The translations under genes were made by a program, and so were the position numbers. DNA of 64,000 nucleotides from Candidatus Melainabacteria bacterium (GTDB lineage Bacteria; Cyanobacteriota; Vampirovibrionia; Obscuribacterales; Obscuribacteraceae), in the NCBI GenBank assembly GCA_016699165.1, contig CP064963.1:930001-994000 (forward strand), written 5' to 3'. Every line of letters begins with the position of its first letter. The stretch's first letter is position 1. The notes under the pieces are model-generated. The model did no database searches, was not told the DNA's origin, and was given only the letters and a program-made list of their open reading frames with translations. This document shows, one piece after another, positions 46,901-56,071 of this stretch.

Positions 46901-47192
46901 ACTCAGGCATCGAGAAGCAGGCATGTCGCGAGATGAGGCCATCATAAAAGCATGTCCAGAGCGTTTGCGTCCAATTCTAATGACTTCGGTAATCACAATC
47001 ATCGTCATGCTACCTGTTTCTATTGCGCCCAAGACGGGCATGGACGCTTACTCCCCGCTTGGAACAGTAGTCGTTGGCGGCCTCATAGTTGGAACAATTT
47101 TGAGTCTGCTCGACATACCGATCATGCACGCCTATGTGGACGACCTAGTGAATTGGCTGAATCGCAAATTCAAGCGAGGACCTCATGACTAG
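43953..47192 (+). CDS. RND efflux permease
   Basis: A 1079-residue inner-membrane pump with twelve membrane segments and two large periplasmic loops. The first helix is near residues 35-58 and the second helix bundle starts near ILMRNMLEELGIAIVLTGIA. The proton-relay segment reads GRLVDDSIIDIHAIERHLR with adjacent Asp427-Asp428, the pattern of HAE-type multidrug pumps rather than the DGA type usual in CusA/CzcA metal pumps. The operon neighbours still point to metals. A GTG start is used, with the stop overlapping the next gene by 8 nt. Confidence 0.85.
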   Translation: MTTGELKNTRPQEPTQHPRGFNVTAWSIEHPYTIAAFFLAMVLLAFVAIGFYMPKRLMPYVQSPMIGVISMQPGLSAEEMETFISKPIEERMVDIRGVRFIRSTSQEGFSMVSLEFPYGTDMKRALVETQALMNVVQADLPVTGANLKPSWVLFIDPLNLPVLTFNLTAPGWDPVRLRELADNEITNRLKRVPDVWSVYAFGGYKRQLQVLVDRNKLAGFGLSILDVRDAVDKQNVAKPAGRLTYGGGESIVRIDTLARGPQQVESYPLKSVGNRVIYVKDVGRVVDTYWEKRAAYHHIHKDKVEPGIEISVIQTPEASSPIVIAGIKKEVAALEKDYPGIHFEISYDNSHFVGILMRNMLEELGIAIVLTGIAVLLFLGEWRATLISMLTIPISLSMAVLALIPMGMTLDSSTLIGLLLSIGRLVDDSIIDIHAIERHLRMGKDPKSATIDGITEVRLAVAASTLVLILALAPLLFCGGIVQQMFVGLVWPIVFGLLASFLVSLTLTAVLAEKFLRAKPEHGEHTNEFWLARLLRVRVLEPFDRMLVNLENGYARLVAWMLKHRFVNMARILATIAIGLTFYNFIGSEMMPLADVGQAYGVLEVSPGLSFDETEKITTGVEKIMLKHPEIEHVSTEIGTDPGGTYFNGYNMPGVNFATFMITLSDKDERKKTIWDVIDGVQKEATETIPGIRRLQIKEMGSDVMASSQAPISILVTGPDMTVLSRLAEQTAQVAKETYGMHQVATDWSISKPDWEIKVDPRRAQELGLTPAQIADQAYYSITGALTNEYFRLPTLRQRTILVRYDEPQRRDPSDLLLMTVTTPDGKQVPLKSVASLEYREAPTVMSHDQMRRAITIMGYYRKGEPPSMDVGMEVMMKAMAKMNWPPGYTIEMRGDMTQMMDAFGRLLMGLQLALLFIFLVLVAQFKGFLQPLQMVFSLPLELSGVFFALWLAHQAFSSVSIMAVIILTGMDITTAILLIDQILRHREAGMSRDEAIIKACPERLRPILMTSVITIIVMLPVSIAPKTGMDAYSPLGTVVVGGLIVGTILSLLDIPIMHAYVDDLVNWLNRKFKRGPHD

Positions 47193-47742
47193 AGCGCGCG
47201 AAGTGTTGAAACAGCAAAACAATAGTAAGAGCAAAATTCCCTTTGCCGGTCCGGGCACAGTCGCGATGCTGTTGTGTCTCATTCTCCTAATGGGATTTCA
47301 ATCACTTCATCCGCCGAAGGTAAAAGTAATAAGGAAAGTAGAGCCAAGCGGTGAGGCGCCAGAAGCCAGATTGCCAACCGTTTCCGAGCTTCTTGATTGG
47401 AAAGCGATAGTTGGACTCACAGAAAAGCAGGTTGAGGGGATTCGCCATCTCCAGGATCAACAAATTAAGACCCTCACGCCCATCGAGATCCAACTTAGTG
47501 AAATTACATCACAGGTTCAAAGTGCCTCCAAATCTAGCTCTGACAGGGCCTTAAATCCGGCGAATCTGCAGATGATAGCAAAACAGCTCGCTGAGCCGAG
47601 CAGACAGAAAAGAGAAATCGAAAAGAGATTCTCACAAGAAGCATGGACTTTTCTTGCTGACAAACAAAAGGAAACAGCCCTTGCACTCTGGCATTCACGA
47701 AGAAATATCACGACAATTCCGAAGGAGGATGGAAAGCAGTGA
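47185..47742 (+). CDS. Spy/CpxP-like periplasmic protein of the efflux operon
   Basis: A 185-residue protein with one N-terminal membrane segment (about 23-40) and a helical periplasmic part with LTEKQVEGIRHLQDQQIKTL, the LTxxQ-like repeat of Spy/CpxP/CnrX heavy-metal sensor-chaperones. Start overlaps the pump gene by 8 nt, stop overlaps the outer-membrane gene by 4 nt. A metal-stress chaperone or sensor role is inferred. Confidence 0.55.
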   Translation: MTRAREVLKQQNNSKSKIPFAGPGTVAMLLCLILLMGFQSLHPPKVKVIRKVEPSGEAPEARLPTVSELLDWKAIVGLTEKQVEGIRHLQDQQIKTLTPIEIQLSEITSQVQSASKSSSDRALNPANLQMIAKQLAEPSRQKREIEKRFSQEAWTFLADKQKETALALWHSRRNITTIPKEDGKQ

Positions 47743-49196
47743 TTGATACTTGTCAGAAATTTTCTCTATCAGCGGCGCTCCTCCTGCTCAATCTTTTTCA
47801 GGTGACAAGCGCTTCGGCGCAAGAGCTGCGCGGTCCCATGGCGGCTCAAGATAGCAACACATCTACATCGGTAGATGAGGTACTTTCGGGAAATCCGATT
47901 CAACTGCGGGTCACCAAAACCGCTCCATCAGGAGAGTTGCCAGAGCGGACCGGACTTTTGAGTCTGGATGATGCCGTGCAGGCTGGAATCAAGAACAATT
48001 TCACGCTGAAACAATCGGAACAATCGTGGATAGGGTCCAAGTTCACAACCAGGGCGGCTCTTGCAAAATTTGGTCCTTCCGCCTCATTCAATACTTTTTA
48101 TTCATCATCCTCATTGAACCAGATGTTGTTCTTGCCTGGAGACACATCCATCGCATCGCCACCAATGCAACCCATCGTAAGAGGCTCGTCTTTGAGTTTG
48201 CTATTTGCAGGCACTCAGCCGCTTTTTACCGGCGGACGCTTACTCGGCGGCTATAGAGCAGCACGAGCGGCGGAAAAACAGTCTTTAGCCACTTTTAACG
48301 AACAGCGAATTCAAACGGCTCTTAGAGTCAAAGAAACATACTGGAACGCGGCCTGGAGTGAAGCCAATCTCCGGGTAGCCACTGACTACGTGAAGTTTCG
48401 AGAATGGAGCAGCCGCAACATGAAGGCGAGGGTGCAAGAAGGTAAAGCGCCAAGGGCCGATTACTTGAGAGAAGAAGCCGAATTGGCAAGAGCTCGAATT
48501 CAGCTTAACGAGAGATATCGTGATTTTAATAGTGCGTTGCTCAATCTCAAGGTATCTATGGCTGTGAATATTGGCTCACAACTGGCCCTAAGAGATGAGC
48601 TTGTATTTGTTGAAATCAAAGACGACTTGAACAAATTTCTGACAGACGCTGCTAGCAATCGCCCTGAACTAAGACGGGCAGCTTACAAGGTGGCTGAGAT
48701 GAAAGCGCGCAGACAAGTAGCAATGAGTAAATATTCTCCGCAAGTTAATGCATATGGACTGGGAAGCAACATCAAGGGCAGCTCCCCCGATGGCAACGCC
48801 AATGGGCGCTGGGGAGGTTTCATTGGTGTTATGGGCGGTGTGACTCTATTCGATTCTGGCAGCCGACTCAATGAATTGAGAGCAGCAAATGCTGCTGTTC
48901 GGGAAGCTGACCTTGCGAAACGCGATGCTGAATTGAAGGTTGCACAAGAGGTTTCTCAAGCATGGATAGATCTTGACCTCGCCAGACGTAATGTCGCCCT
49001 GGCTCAAGATCAAGTCACTTCTGCCGAGGAGGATCACAGGTTATTTAAGGCACGTTATGAAGTCGGAAAATCCATTGCACTAGAGCAATTCGATGCCGCT
49101 GTCAAAATGTTTCAAGCTCGACTCACATTGAAAGAGTCCATCTATAAATATCTACTGGCTCAGGCTCGCCTGACCTTTGCCAGCGGTGGATTTTAG
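47739..49196 (+). CDS. TolC-family outer membrane efflux protein
   Basis: A 485-residue TolC/CusC-like protein with a signal peptide (about 1-30), two homologous outer-membrane-efflux halves (first with SLDDAVQAGIKNNFTLKQSE, second with LNELRAANAAVREADLAKRD), and long helices for the periplasmic tunnel. It completes the tripartite pump with the adaptor and permease. A GTG start is used. An ATG with a good ribosome-binding site follows 23 nt after its stop. Confidence 0.85.
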   Translation: MIDTCQKFSLSAALLLLNLFQVTSASAQELRGPMAAQDSNTSTSVDEVLSGNPIQLRVTKTAPSGELPERTGLLSLDDAVQAGIKNNFTLKQSEQSWIGSKFTTRAALAKFGPSASFNTFYSSSSLNQMLFLPGDTSIASPPMQPIVRGSSLSLLFAGTQPLFTGGRLLGGYRAARAAEKQSLATFNEQRIQTALRVKETYWNAAWSEANLRVATDYVKFREWSSRNMKARVQEGKAPRADYLREEAELARARIQLNERYRDFNSALLNLKVSMAVNIGSQLALRDELVFVEIKDDLNKFLTDAASNRPELRRAAYKVAEMKARRQVAMSKYSPQVNAYGLGSNIKGSSPDGNANGRWGGFIGVMGGVTLFDSGSRLNELRAANAAVREADLAKRDAELKVAQEVSQAWIDLDLARRNVALAQDQVTSAEEDHRLFKARYEVGKSIALEQFDAAVKMFQARLTLKESIYKYLLAQARLTFASGGF

Positions 49197-49219
49197 CAGG
49201 CACATAAAGGAGAACAACA

Positions 49220-49288
49220 ATGAAATTCAAAGCAAATATGATTGTCAGCAGATTATGCATGTTGGTACTAATACTCTCACAATCCTGA
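49220..49288 (+). pseudogene. Truncated signal-peptide gene cut by element copy 2
   Basis: After AAAGGAGAACAAC the frame reads MKFKANMIVSRLCMLV, then enters the element sequence and stops at TGA. The first 15 codons look like a signal peptide. The original gene, a sixth member of the efflux operon, was cut by insertion of copy 2 at 49265. Confidence 0.5.
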
Positions 49289-51087
49289 TAAACAAAGGCT
49301 CCGCGAGCTTTTGTCTTCAAATTTGTATAAATCCTGACGAGTGGAAAAAGATGCCGAAACGCTCCATGCCCGGTTCAGGACATAGAGCGTAGCTATTCGG
49401 TAGGCACTTTTTCAGCCTACAAAATCATCAACATCATCGGCATCCTGATCATCTCCGTTATCAATTACTTCTAGTTCGCCTTCAAAATCGACTACTTCAT
49501 CTTCTTCTTCTTCTCTTTCTCCTACAAAATTGAGTTGCAGTTGAACAGAATTAGTTTCATTTTCTATATTGCAATTCAGCCACCTGATATTGGAATCATC
49601 TTTGATGTCGCACAATTCTATAAATGCTTTTGAAATCTTGCTCATGTAGTCACGATTGCGATTCGTATCGAGAACAAGATAGCGCCCGGTCATATCGTTT
49701 GAAACGTTGTGATTCACAGCTTTTTTAAAACATAAGCTGGCACTTCTAGTTTTTCACCCATGGTCATAAAAGTACGTCTGAGGTCGTGAACTGTGAAATA
49801 AATTCCACTCCGCCTTCGGACTTCTCGAATAATTCCAATGCCTTGACTGATATGTTGATTTGCATTTTTTGTAGACTGAAATACCCATTCCGAGCCACTC
49901 TGCATCAAACGTCGCTTATTAAGCAGATCGACAAGAAAATTGCTTAACGGCAATTCAAGTTCACGATCGCTTTTCGTCACTTCGCGAGGAACAGTCAAAG
50001 TTTTCCTTTAAAATCGATGTAAGACCATTTTAGTCTTCGAGTTTCACCAAATCTCATTCCGCTGAAAAGCAGAAACACCAAGAAATCGCGACCAACTGAA
50101 TACTTCAATGAGCAGCATGCTCGATACCAGTCTTTCAGTTTATCGTCAAGAATAATGCGTTGACGCGGATGTATTCTATGCCAAGCTCGATTTCTGGAGA
50201 GTCTTGTAACTGGATTCAATTTGATTAGCGGTTCATCATCGGTGCCGAATCTGTCGGATGCAAAATTGATCAATGCACTGAGTTTCTTCAGCGCGTTATT
50301 TGCTCTTCCATGACTAGACGTTCCAAGTCTATTTGGTGCTATTGTCAAATCATGAAAACGCTGTTCAATCATATCTTTGGTGATTGAGGTGATAGGCATA
50401 CTGAGCCAATCTGCGAAGTGTTTGTTAACTGCATAAAAGTAATTGCGTTTGGTATCAGTCCTTAAGTTTTTCTTTTCGAAGAATACTTCTAAGACTTCAC
50501 CCAAAGTGATGTCATTTTTGTCGTTGATTCGTTTTCCTGTTATTGGATCGTTTCCTTTTGCAATTTCACCCAGCATAATGCTCGCTTGCTTTCTTGCTGC
50601 CTCTAAGGTAATCGAACTACACTTTCCAATGGTGATGCGGCGGTTGATTCCATCGAAGCGTTTTTCAAGAATGTAGGATTTAGATCTTTTGTCACACGAA
50701 CAGCAAATCCAGGCAGTTCATCGTCACGATAAATTCGATAACCTTTGGAAGGGTATTCAATTTCTATATCAATAAAGTGCTTCGTAAGCTTTGGCATCAA
50801 TCTTCTCCTTTCGGTCTGATGTGAGACGCTTCAAACGCCTCTTAACCTTAAGACGACGCCGGAAGGAAAAGAGTTCAAAACTACTTGCCAAACCATTTGC
50901 TGTGAATCCTTAGACTTTTCTGCGACAAAAATCCTACAAACAGACAAGTGGTATCACGTTTTTGTATTGAAAAAATCACTCTTTCTAGAGTTGAATAAAA
51001 CTGGACGTGCCCAACCACCTACACATCTGCCTACAAAACTTGGGAAAGGCTGATTGTGAGCGGCAAATGATGGTCCTAAAGCTAACA
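49265..51087 (-). mobile_element. Tyrosine-recombinase element, copy 2
   Basis: 1823 bp, nearly identical to copy 3 (53828-55656) from GTACTAATACTCTCACAATC to CTAAAGCTAACA. It contains the recombinase gene and a 290-nt noncoding tail upstream of it (50801-51087). I see no target-site duplication and no clear terminal inverted repeats. It is flanked by the efflux operon on the left and an RHS fragment on the right. Confidence 0.9.
49412..50800 (-). pseudogene. Tyrosine recombinase, copy 2, broken by frameshifts
   Basis: Pieces at 49412-49717, 49714-49998, 49995-50576 and 50603-50800 make one integrase of about 460 residues, with the arm-binding N-terminus MPKLTKHFIDIEIEYPSKGY, core-binding region, catalytic domain (GMRFGE, HDLRR, NHNVSNDMTGRYL) and an unusual Asp/Glu-rich C-terminal tail. 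The breaks lie in or near short homopolymers, so errors are possible, but all three copies are broken at differing places. Confidence 0.8.
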
Positions 51088-51090
51088 AGA

Positions 51091-51811
51091 CCGGAATAAG
51101 CGTAACGAACCGTTATGATCCGGTTCACAGGCAGCGAGAACATCAGGTCGGTTCTGCCAAAACTCAGTTTATATATGCAAACTGGCAGAAAATTGCTGAC
51201 TATGACGGAGTCTCTGGTTCTCTCAGAGTCGTTATATCTACGGTATCGATTTAGATGAAATGCTCATCAAAGTTGATAGTGGTGGCACCTTGACATATTA
51301 TTCACACAACCATCAGGATTCTGTCGTTGCTCTGAGTAACTCAGGTGGTACTGTAACCAACCGATTTAAATATTCGCCTTGGGGAGAAAGCCCTGCTATG
51401 TCGGGCATCACCGATGTTTTCACCGGTCAAAGAGTCGAGTCAGCAGCCGGTTTGTATTACATGAAGACTCGTTATTACTCTCCTGCAATTGAGCTTTTCC
51501 CACAACCTGACCCAATCCTTTATGAGACAGGTGATCTTAACCTCTACGCTTATGTGAAAAATGATCCACTTAACTGGATCGATCCGATGGGATGGGAACC
51601 GGAAAAGAAGGATCCGCCAAAGAAGGAACCCATAAAGAAGGAACCCATAAAGAAAGATCCGCCAGACACAGATCCGCCAGAGGGCGATCCTCAATTAGTA
51701 GGCCCAGGTGCTAAACCATGCTTCCACGCTTGCAAAAAACCGCCAAAGGGGCGGTGCCTACTCAAAAGGACAGCCCCCGGTGCAAAACAACCCTGCTCCT
51801 CGCAGCGATAA
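51091..51811 (+). pseudogene. RHS-repeat protein C-terminal fragment
   Basis: The 5' part is cut by element copy 2 and a frameshift lies near 51230. It reads YDPVHRQREHQ and FIYANWQKIADYDGVSGSLR, then RYIYGIDLDEMLIKVDSGGT, and ends in the RHS core TRYYSPAIELFPQPDPI and GDLNLYAYVKNDPLNWIDPM. Behind the core lies a tip of about 70 residues with repeated KKEPI/KKDPP motifs instead of a recognisable toxin. It is a remnant of an RHS/YD-repeat polymorphic protein. Confidence 0.7.
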
Positions 51812-51953
51812 TCCGATTTACAGTGGCAACAACGAATCTTCAAAACCTACCACATTCTTTGGGATACCAATGAGGTAAGGTCAATGGCAATTGAAGCTTA
51901 GCTTTTATACTTCTTCGTTACTTTGAAATCTTGAATACAATTTAGTCAATAAT

Positions 51954-51989
51954 CACCATCGACAGCCCTTCTGGGTTGTCGATGGTGAG
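51954..51989. terminator. Strong hairpin after the RHS fragment
   Basis: A 16-bp stem (TCACCATCGACA... / ...TGTCGATGGTGA, one G-T wobble) with a 4-nt loop. It has only a weak T run afterwards but stands alone in the 336-nt gap 51812-52147, and likely ends transcripts from one or both sides. I see nothing else in the gap. Confidence 0.55.
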
Positions 51990-52147
51990 TTTGAGTGATT
52001 TAAGCATTCTAGATTGTAAATTGAGGCATTCGCTAATCATAGATAATATGACTTTCTTTCTGTTTCTTTTTTAGCTTTTTCTGTGGCGTACAATAAAAGA
52101 AAACCACTGTAGGCAGAAGTTTTCGCTAACACTGCTAAACACAGAAA

Positions 52148-53106
52148 TTAATTGAAAGGAATTGATTTTAGCTTATCTTCTGAGATCTTAATTCCACTTT
52201 TAGCTGACTGCTCAAAAAGTGCCTTAGCTTTTTTCAAATCCTTTGGAATACCATTTCCCGTTCTATATCTCTCAGCAAGATTGTGCTTAGCCATCGGACA
52301 ACCGTTCTTGTCGGCTAACAGATACCACTCTACCGCCTTTTGGGCATCTGCCTTCACGCCTTTTCCGTCTGAATACATTTCGCCAAGTTCATTCATGGAC
52401 CTTGAACTTCCGCCTTCAGCAGCTTGGCTAATCCAATAAAAGCTTTTCAAAATTTTGGGGTTTGTCCCAATCCATATAAGTAAATTTTCCCTATCCAATC
52501 TTCTCCATCAGCGCAGCCGTGAAGCTTAGCCGACTTCATGAGAATCGCAGATTTTTGTGAATTTTTTACTACTCCCAGTCCGTTATCATAGAGATAGGCG
52601 AGTAAGCACTCTGCGTCACCTTCACCGCTATTAGCACTCAACTGAAGATATTTGAATGCACGTAAGAAGTCTTTCTGAACAGTAGAAAATCCGATCATAC
52701 ACGCTCGACCCAAGAGATATTGCGCATGTTTGTTGCCCTGGTTAGCGGATTTTTCTAAAAGCTCCATTCCTCTTTTTGTATTGAGAGGACCGCCAAAGCC
52801 GGTGCTTAGCAGCTCCGCTAGTGAAACCATGGCTTGTGGATCACCTGCCGTAGTAGCCTTTTCATAAAATTCTCTTGCCTTAGTAAAATCTCGTGAGTGA
52901 TTCCGACTGTCGCTATAGAAGTCGCCTAATGTTAATGCTGCTTTCGAATCACCACTATTTGCCTGTTGCTGTAGTTTTGCTATTTTAGCTTGGTAGGGCA
53001 CAACCTCTTCAGCAGATAAAGGCATTACTGATAAATTTAAAACCACAGCAGTTGAAAGCGTCACAAGTTTATTCACGAAATACCTCAGACCTCTGGGCAA
53101 TAACAC
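52148..53106 (-). pseudogene. Secreted Sel1-repeat protein, frameshifted
   Basis: Two parts join near 52450-52500: the N-terminal part has a signal peptide and several Sel1 repeats (AALTLGDFYSDSR, AMVSLAELLSTGFGGP, AQYLLGRACMIGFS), the second part continues with MNELGEMYSDGKGVK and AKHNLAERYRTGNGIP. Sel1 repeats bind proteins or peptidoglycan; secreted ones occur in envelope and host-interaction functions. About 310 residues if repaired. One base shift separates the parts. Confidence 0.65.
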
Positions 53107-53312
53107 TAAGCCAATTATATCGGCATATAGAGCTTAGTGTACCAATTCAATTGATTCGTAAATTTATACTATTTGACTACGAAGTACAAATAATTGACTC
53201 CATAAGAACTAACTTTCTGATGAATTGTTGGGATTTTTTATGTCTCGGAGCTGGCAGCGAACGAGGACAGACTCCTTCGCGCACGCCATAGGCGGGTGCA
53301 GTCTGAATGTCG

Positions 53313-53441
53313 TTTTCAGAAGTGCTGTTCACAGGCGGCCTGAATATTTGGCGGTTGTGAACTCCACTTTTAATGGTTTTTCGCACCGAATTTTCAGAAG
53401 ACCTGTTCACAACCGGTCTTTTTTCAGAAGTGGAGTTCACA
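53313..53441. repeat. Array of four 18-21-nt repeats beside the recombinase fragment
   Basis: Copies with the consensus TTTTCAGAAGTGgaGTTCACA lie at 53313-53333, 53391-53411 and 53421-53441, and an inverted copy (TGTGAACTCCACTTTTAA) at 53356-53373. The array lies in the 360-nt gap 53107-53466, immediately downstream of the recombinase fragment. The layout resembles recombinase or regulator binding sites. Confidence 0.55.
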
Positions 53442-53466
53442 AAAAGCACGAAAGTAGTTTGTTCAG

Positions 53467-53827
53467 TTAAATTTCTAATTCTCGAACCGCACGCTGGTAG
53501 TCTTTTTCGACTGATTCCAGAGAGAGATGCTGGTACAACTCCAGGCTTTTGCGGTTTTCGTGACCGCTAATAAGCTGAATTTTGGCGTCAGACAACCCTT
53601 GAGAGGTAAGAAAAGTAAGCATCTGATGCCGCAACAAATGAGGATGAACAGACCGCTTCAGATTGGCCTGGTCCGTGTACTCTCGAACGATTTGTTGAAT
53701 GCGTCTGGCTGTGTATGGCTGATTCAGCCTGGACTCAAATAAGTAAACATTGTCCTGCCGTGCGTTGAGATAACTCTTGAGCGCAAGACGGAAGCTTGAT
53801 GGAAAAAGAATATATCTGTCCTTGTTA
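53467..53827 (-). pseudogene. XerD-like tyrosine recombinase C-terminal fragment
   Basis: About 120 residues of a second, different tyrosine recombinase: KDRYILFPSSFRLALKSYLN, then HPHLLRHQMLTFLTSQG (catalytic His and Arg), IQLISGHENRKSLELYQHLS with Tyr as nucleophile. The N-terminal two thirds is lost and element copy 3 abuts it at 53828. It is a relic of an earlier integrative element. Confidence 0.7.
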
Positions 53828-55656
53828 GTACTAATACTCTCACAATCCTGATAAACAAAGGCTCCGCGAGCTTTTGTCTTCAAATTTGTATAAATCCTGA
53901 CGAGTGGAAAAAAGATGCCGAAACGCTCCATGCCCGGTTCAGGACATAGAGCGTAGCTATTCGGTAGGCACTTTTCAGCCTACAAAATCATCAACATCAT
54001 CGGCATCCTGATCATCTCCGTTATCAATTACTTCTAGTTCGCCTTCAAAATCGACTACTTCATCTTCTTCTTCTTCTCTTTCTCCTACAAAATTGAGTTG
54101 CAGTTGAACAGAATTAGTTTCATTTTCTATATTGCAATTCAGCCACCTGATATTGGAATCATCTTTGATGTCGCACAATTCTATAAATGCTTTTGAAATC
54201 TTGCTCATGTAGTCACGATTGCGATTCGTATCGAGAACAAGATAGCGCCCGGTCATATCGTTTGAAACGTTGTGATTCACAAGCTTTTTTTAAAACATAA
54301 GCTGGCACTTCTAGTTTTCACCCATGGTCATAAAAAAAGTACGTCTGAGGTCGTGAACTGTGAAATACATTCCACTCCGCCTTCGGACTTCTCGAATAAT
54401 TCCAATGCCTTGACTGATATGTTGATTTGCATTTTTTGTAGACTGAAATACCCATTCCGAGCCACTCTGCATCAAACGTCGCTTATTAAGCAGATCGACA
54501 AGAAAATTGCTTAACGGCAATTCAAGTTCACGATCGCTTTTCGTCACTTCGCGAGGAACAGTCAGAAGTTTTCCTTTAAAATCGATGTAAGACCATTTTA
54601 GTCTTCGAGTTTCACCAAATCTCATTCCGCTGAAAAGCAGAAACACCAAGAAATCGCGACCAACTGAATACTTCAATGAGCAGCATGCTCGATACCAGTC
54701 TTTCAGTTTATCGTCAAGAATAATGCGTTGACGCGGATGTATTCTATGCCAAGCTCGATTTCTGGAGAGTCTTGTAACTGGATTCAATTTGATTAGCGGT
54801 TCATCATCGGTGCCGAATCTGTCGGATGCAAATTGATCAATGCACTGAGTTTCTTCAGCGCGTTATTTGCTCTTCCATGACTAGACGTTCCAAGTCTATT
54901 TGGTGCTATTGTCAAATCATGAAAACGCTGTTCAATCATATCTTTGGTGATTGAGGTGATAGGCATACTGAGCCAATCTGCAAAGTGTTTGTTAACTGCA
55001 TAAAAGTAATTGCGTTTGGTATCAGGTCTTAAGTTTTTCTTTTCGAAGAATACTTCTAAGACTTCACCCAAAGTAATGTCATTTTTGTCGTTGATTCGTT
55101 TTCCTGTTATTGGATCATTTCCTTTTGCAATTTCACCAAGCATAATGCTCGCTTGCTTTCTTGCTGCCTCTAAGGTAATCGAACTACACTTTCCAATGGT
55201 GATGCGGCGGTTGATTCCATCGAAGCGTTTTTCAAGAATGTAGGATTTGGATCTTTTTGTCACACGAACAGCAAATCCAGGCAGTTCATCGTCACGATAA
55301 ATTCGATAACCTTTGGAAGGGTATTCAATTTCTATATCAATAAAGTGCTTCGTAAGCTTTGGCATCAATCTTCTCCTTTCGGTCTGATGTGAGACGCTTC
55401 AAACGCCTCTTAACCTTAAGACGACGCCGGAAGGAAAAGAGTTCAAAACTACTTGCCAAAACATTTGCTGTGAATCCTTAGAATTTTCTGCGACAAAAAA
55501 TCCTACAAACAGACAAGTGGTATCACGTTTTTGTATTGAAAAAATCACTCTTTCTAGAGTTGAATAAAACTGGACGTGCCCAACCACCTACACATCTGCC
55601 TACAAAACTTGGGAAAGGCTGATTGTGAGCGGCAAATGATGGTCCTAAAGCTAACA
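53828..55656 (-). mobile_element. Tyrosine-recombinase element, copy 3
   Basis: 1829 bp, nearly identical to copy 2. It inserted beside the XerD-like fragment and ends 3 nt before the promoter of the HigB-like gene. A possible 3-nt direct repeat (TTA) borders it, but the same is not seen at copy 2. Confidence 0.9.
53975..55368 (-). pseudogene. Tyrosine recombinase, copy 3, broken by frameshifts
   Basis: The longest intact pieces (54793-55368 N-terminal, 54311-54787 catalytic, 53975-54280 C-terminal) show the whole enzyme except for frameshifts near 54830 (one base missing in an A run) and 54290-54345 (longer A and T runs than the other copies). Catalytic residues match copy 2. It may be the best template for reconstructing the ancestral enzyme. 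Confidence 0.8.
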
Positions 55657-55659
55657 TTA

Positions 55660-55688
55660 TTGACATTATGTCTGTTTTAACATAAAGT
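55660..55688 (+). promoter_or_regulatory. Promoter of the HigB-like/HigA-like pair
   Basis: TTGACA (55660-55665), 17 nt and TAAAGT (55683-55688), with an inverted repeat TTATGT/ACATAA between them. It starts 3 nt after element copy 3. The inverted repeat is a natural site for antitoxin autorepression. Confidence 0.5.
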
Positions 55689-55714
55689 GAGGGAAGTGAT
55701 GCGCAATCAAGATT

Positions 55715-56071
55715 TTGATTGGGCCTACCGGAAAGGAGACCGAGTGGATAGGTGATTCTGTCGACATAGTACGTTCTTGGTCCCCGGAAGTTAAGGAGAA
55801 TGTAGGTCGACAACTAAGAAAAGTACAAGAAGGAAAACAGCCAACTAATTTTAAGCCAATGAATATCGTTGGAGCCGGAGTTTTTGAGTTGAAATTTTCG
55901 GATGACGGTCTTAATTACAGAGTATTTTATGTAGTGAAATTCGAAGAAGCAGTCTACATACTGCACGCTTTTACAAAAAAATCACAAAAGACATCGGAAA
56001 AAGATTTGGAGCTGGCAAGTAAAAGATATAAGCAGTTATTAAAGGACAGAACGGGAAATAGAAATGCCTAG
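55715..56071 (+). CDS. HigB/RelE-like toxin (phage Gp49 family)
   Basis: A 118-residue protein of the Gp49/HigB family: EWIGDSVDIVRSWSPEVKEN, GVFELKFSDDGLNYRVFYVV and VYILHAFTKKSQKTSEKDLE are the family's core. It would cleave mRNA at the ribosome. A TTG start is used because an in-frame stop lies just upstream. Overlaps the antitoxin gene by 8 nt, in toxin-first order. Confidence 0.8.
   Translation: MIGPTGKETEWIGDSVDIVRSWSPEVKENVGRQLRKVQEGKQPTNFKPMNIVGAGVFELKFSDDGLNYRVFYVVKFEEAVYILHAFTKKSQKTSEKDLELASKRYKQLLKDRTGNRNA

Noticed and set aside
49265..49300. Terminal inverted repeats on the recombinase element
   Set aside because: The left and right ends of copies 2 and 3 do not match each other in inverted form beyond a few bases.
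53177..53449. A 90-residue minus-strand open frame with repeated VNSTSE motifs
   Set aside because: The repeats are the DNA repeats read through; there is no ribosome-binding site or family match.
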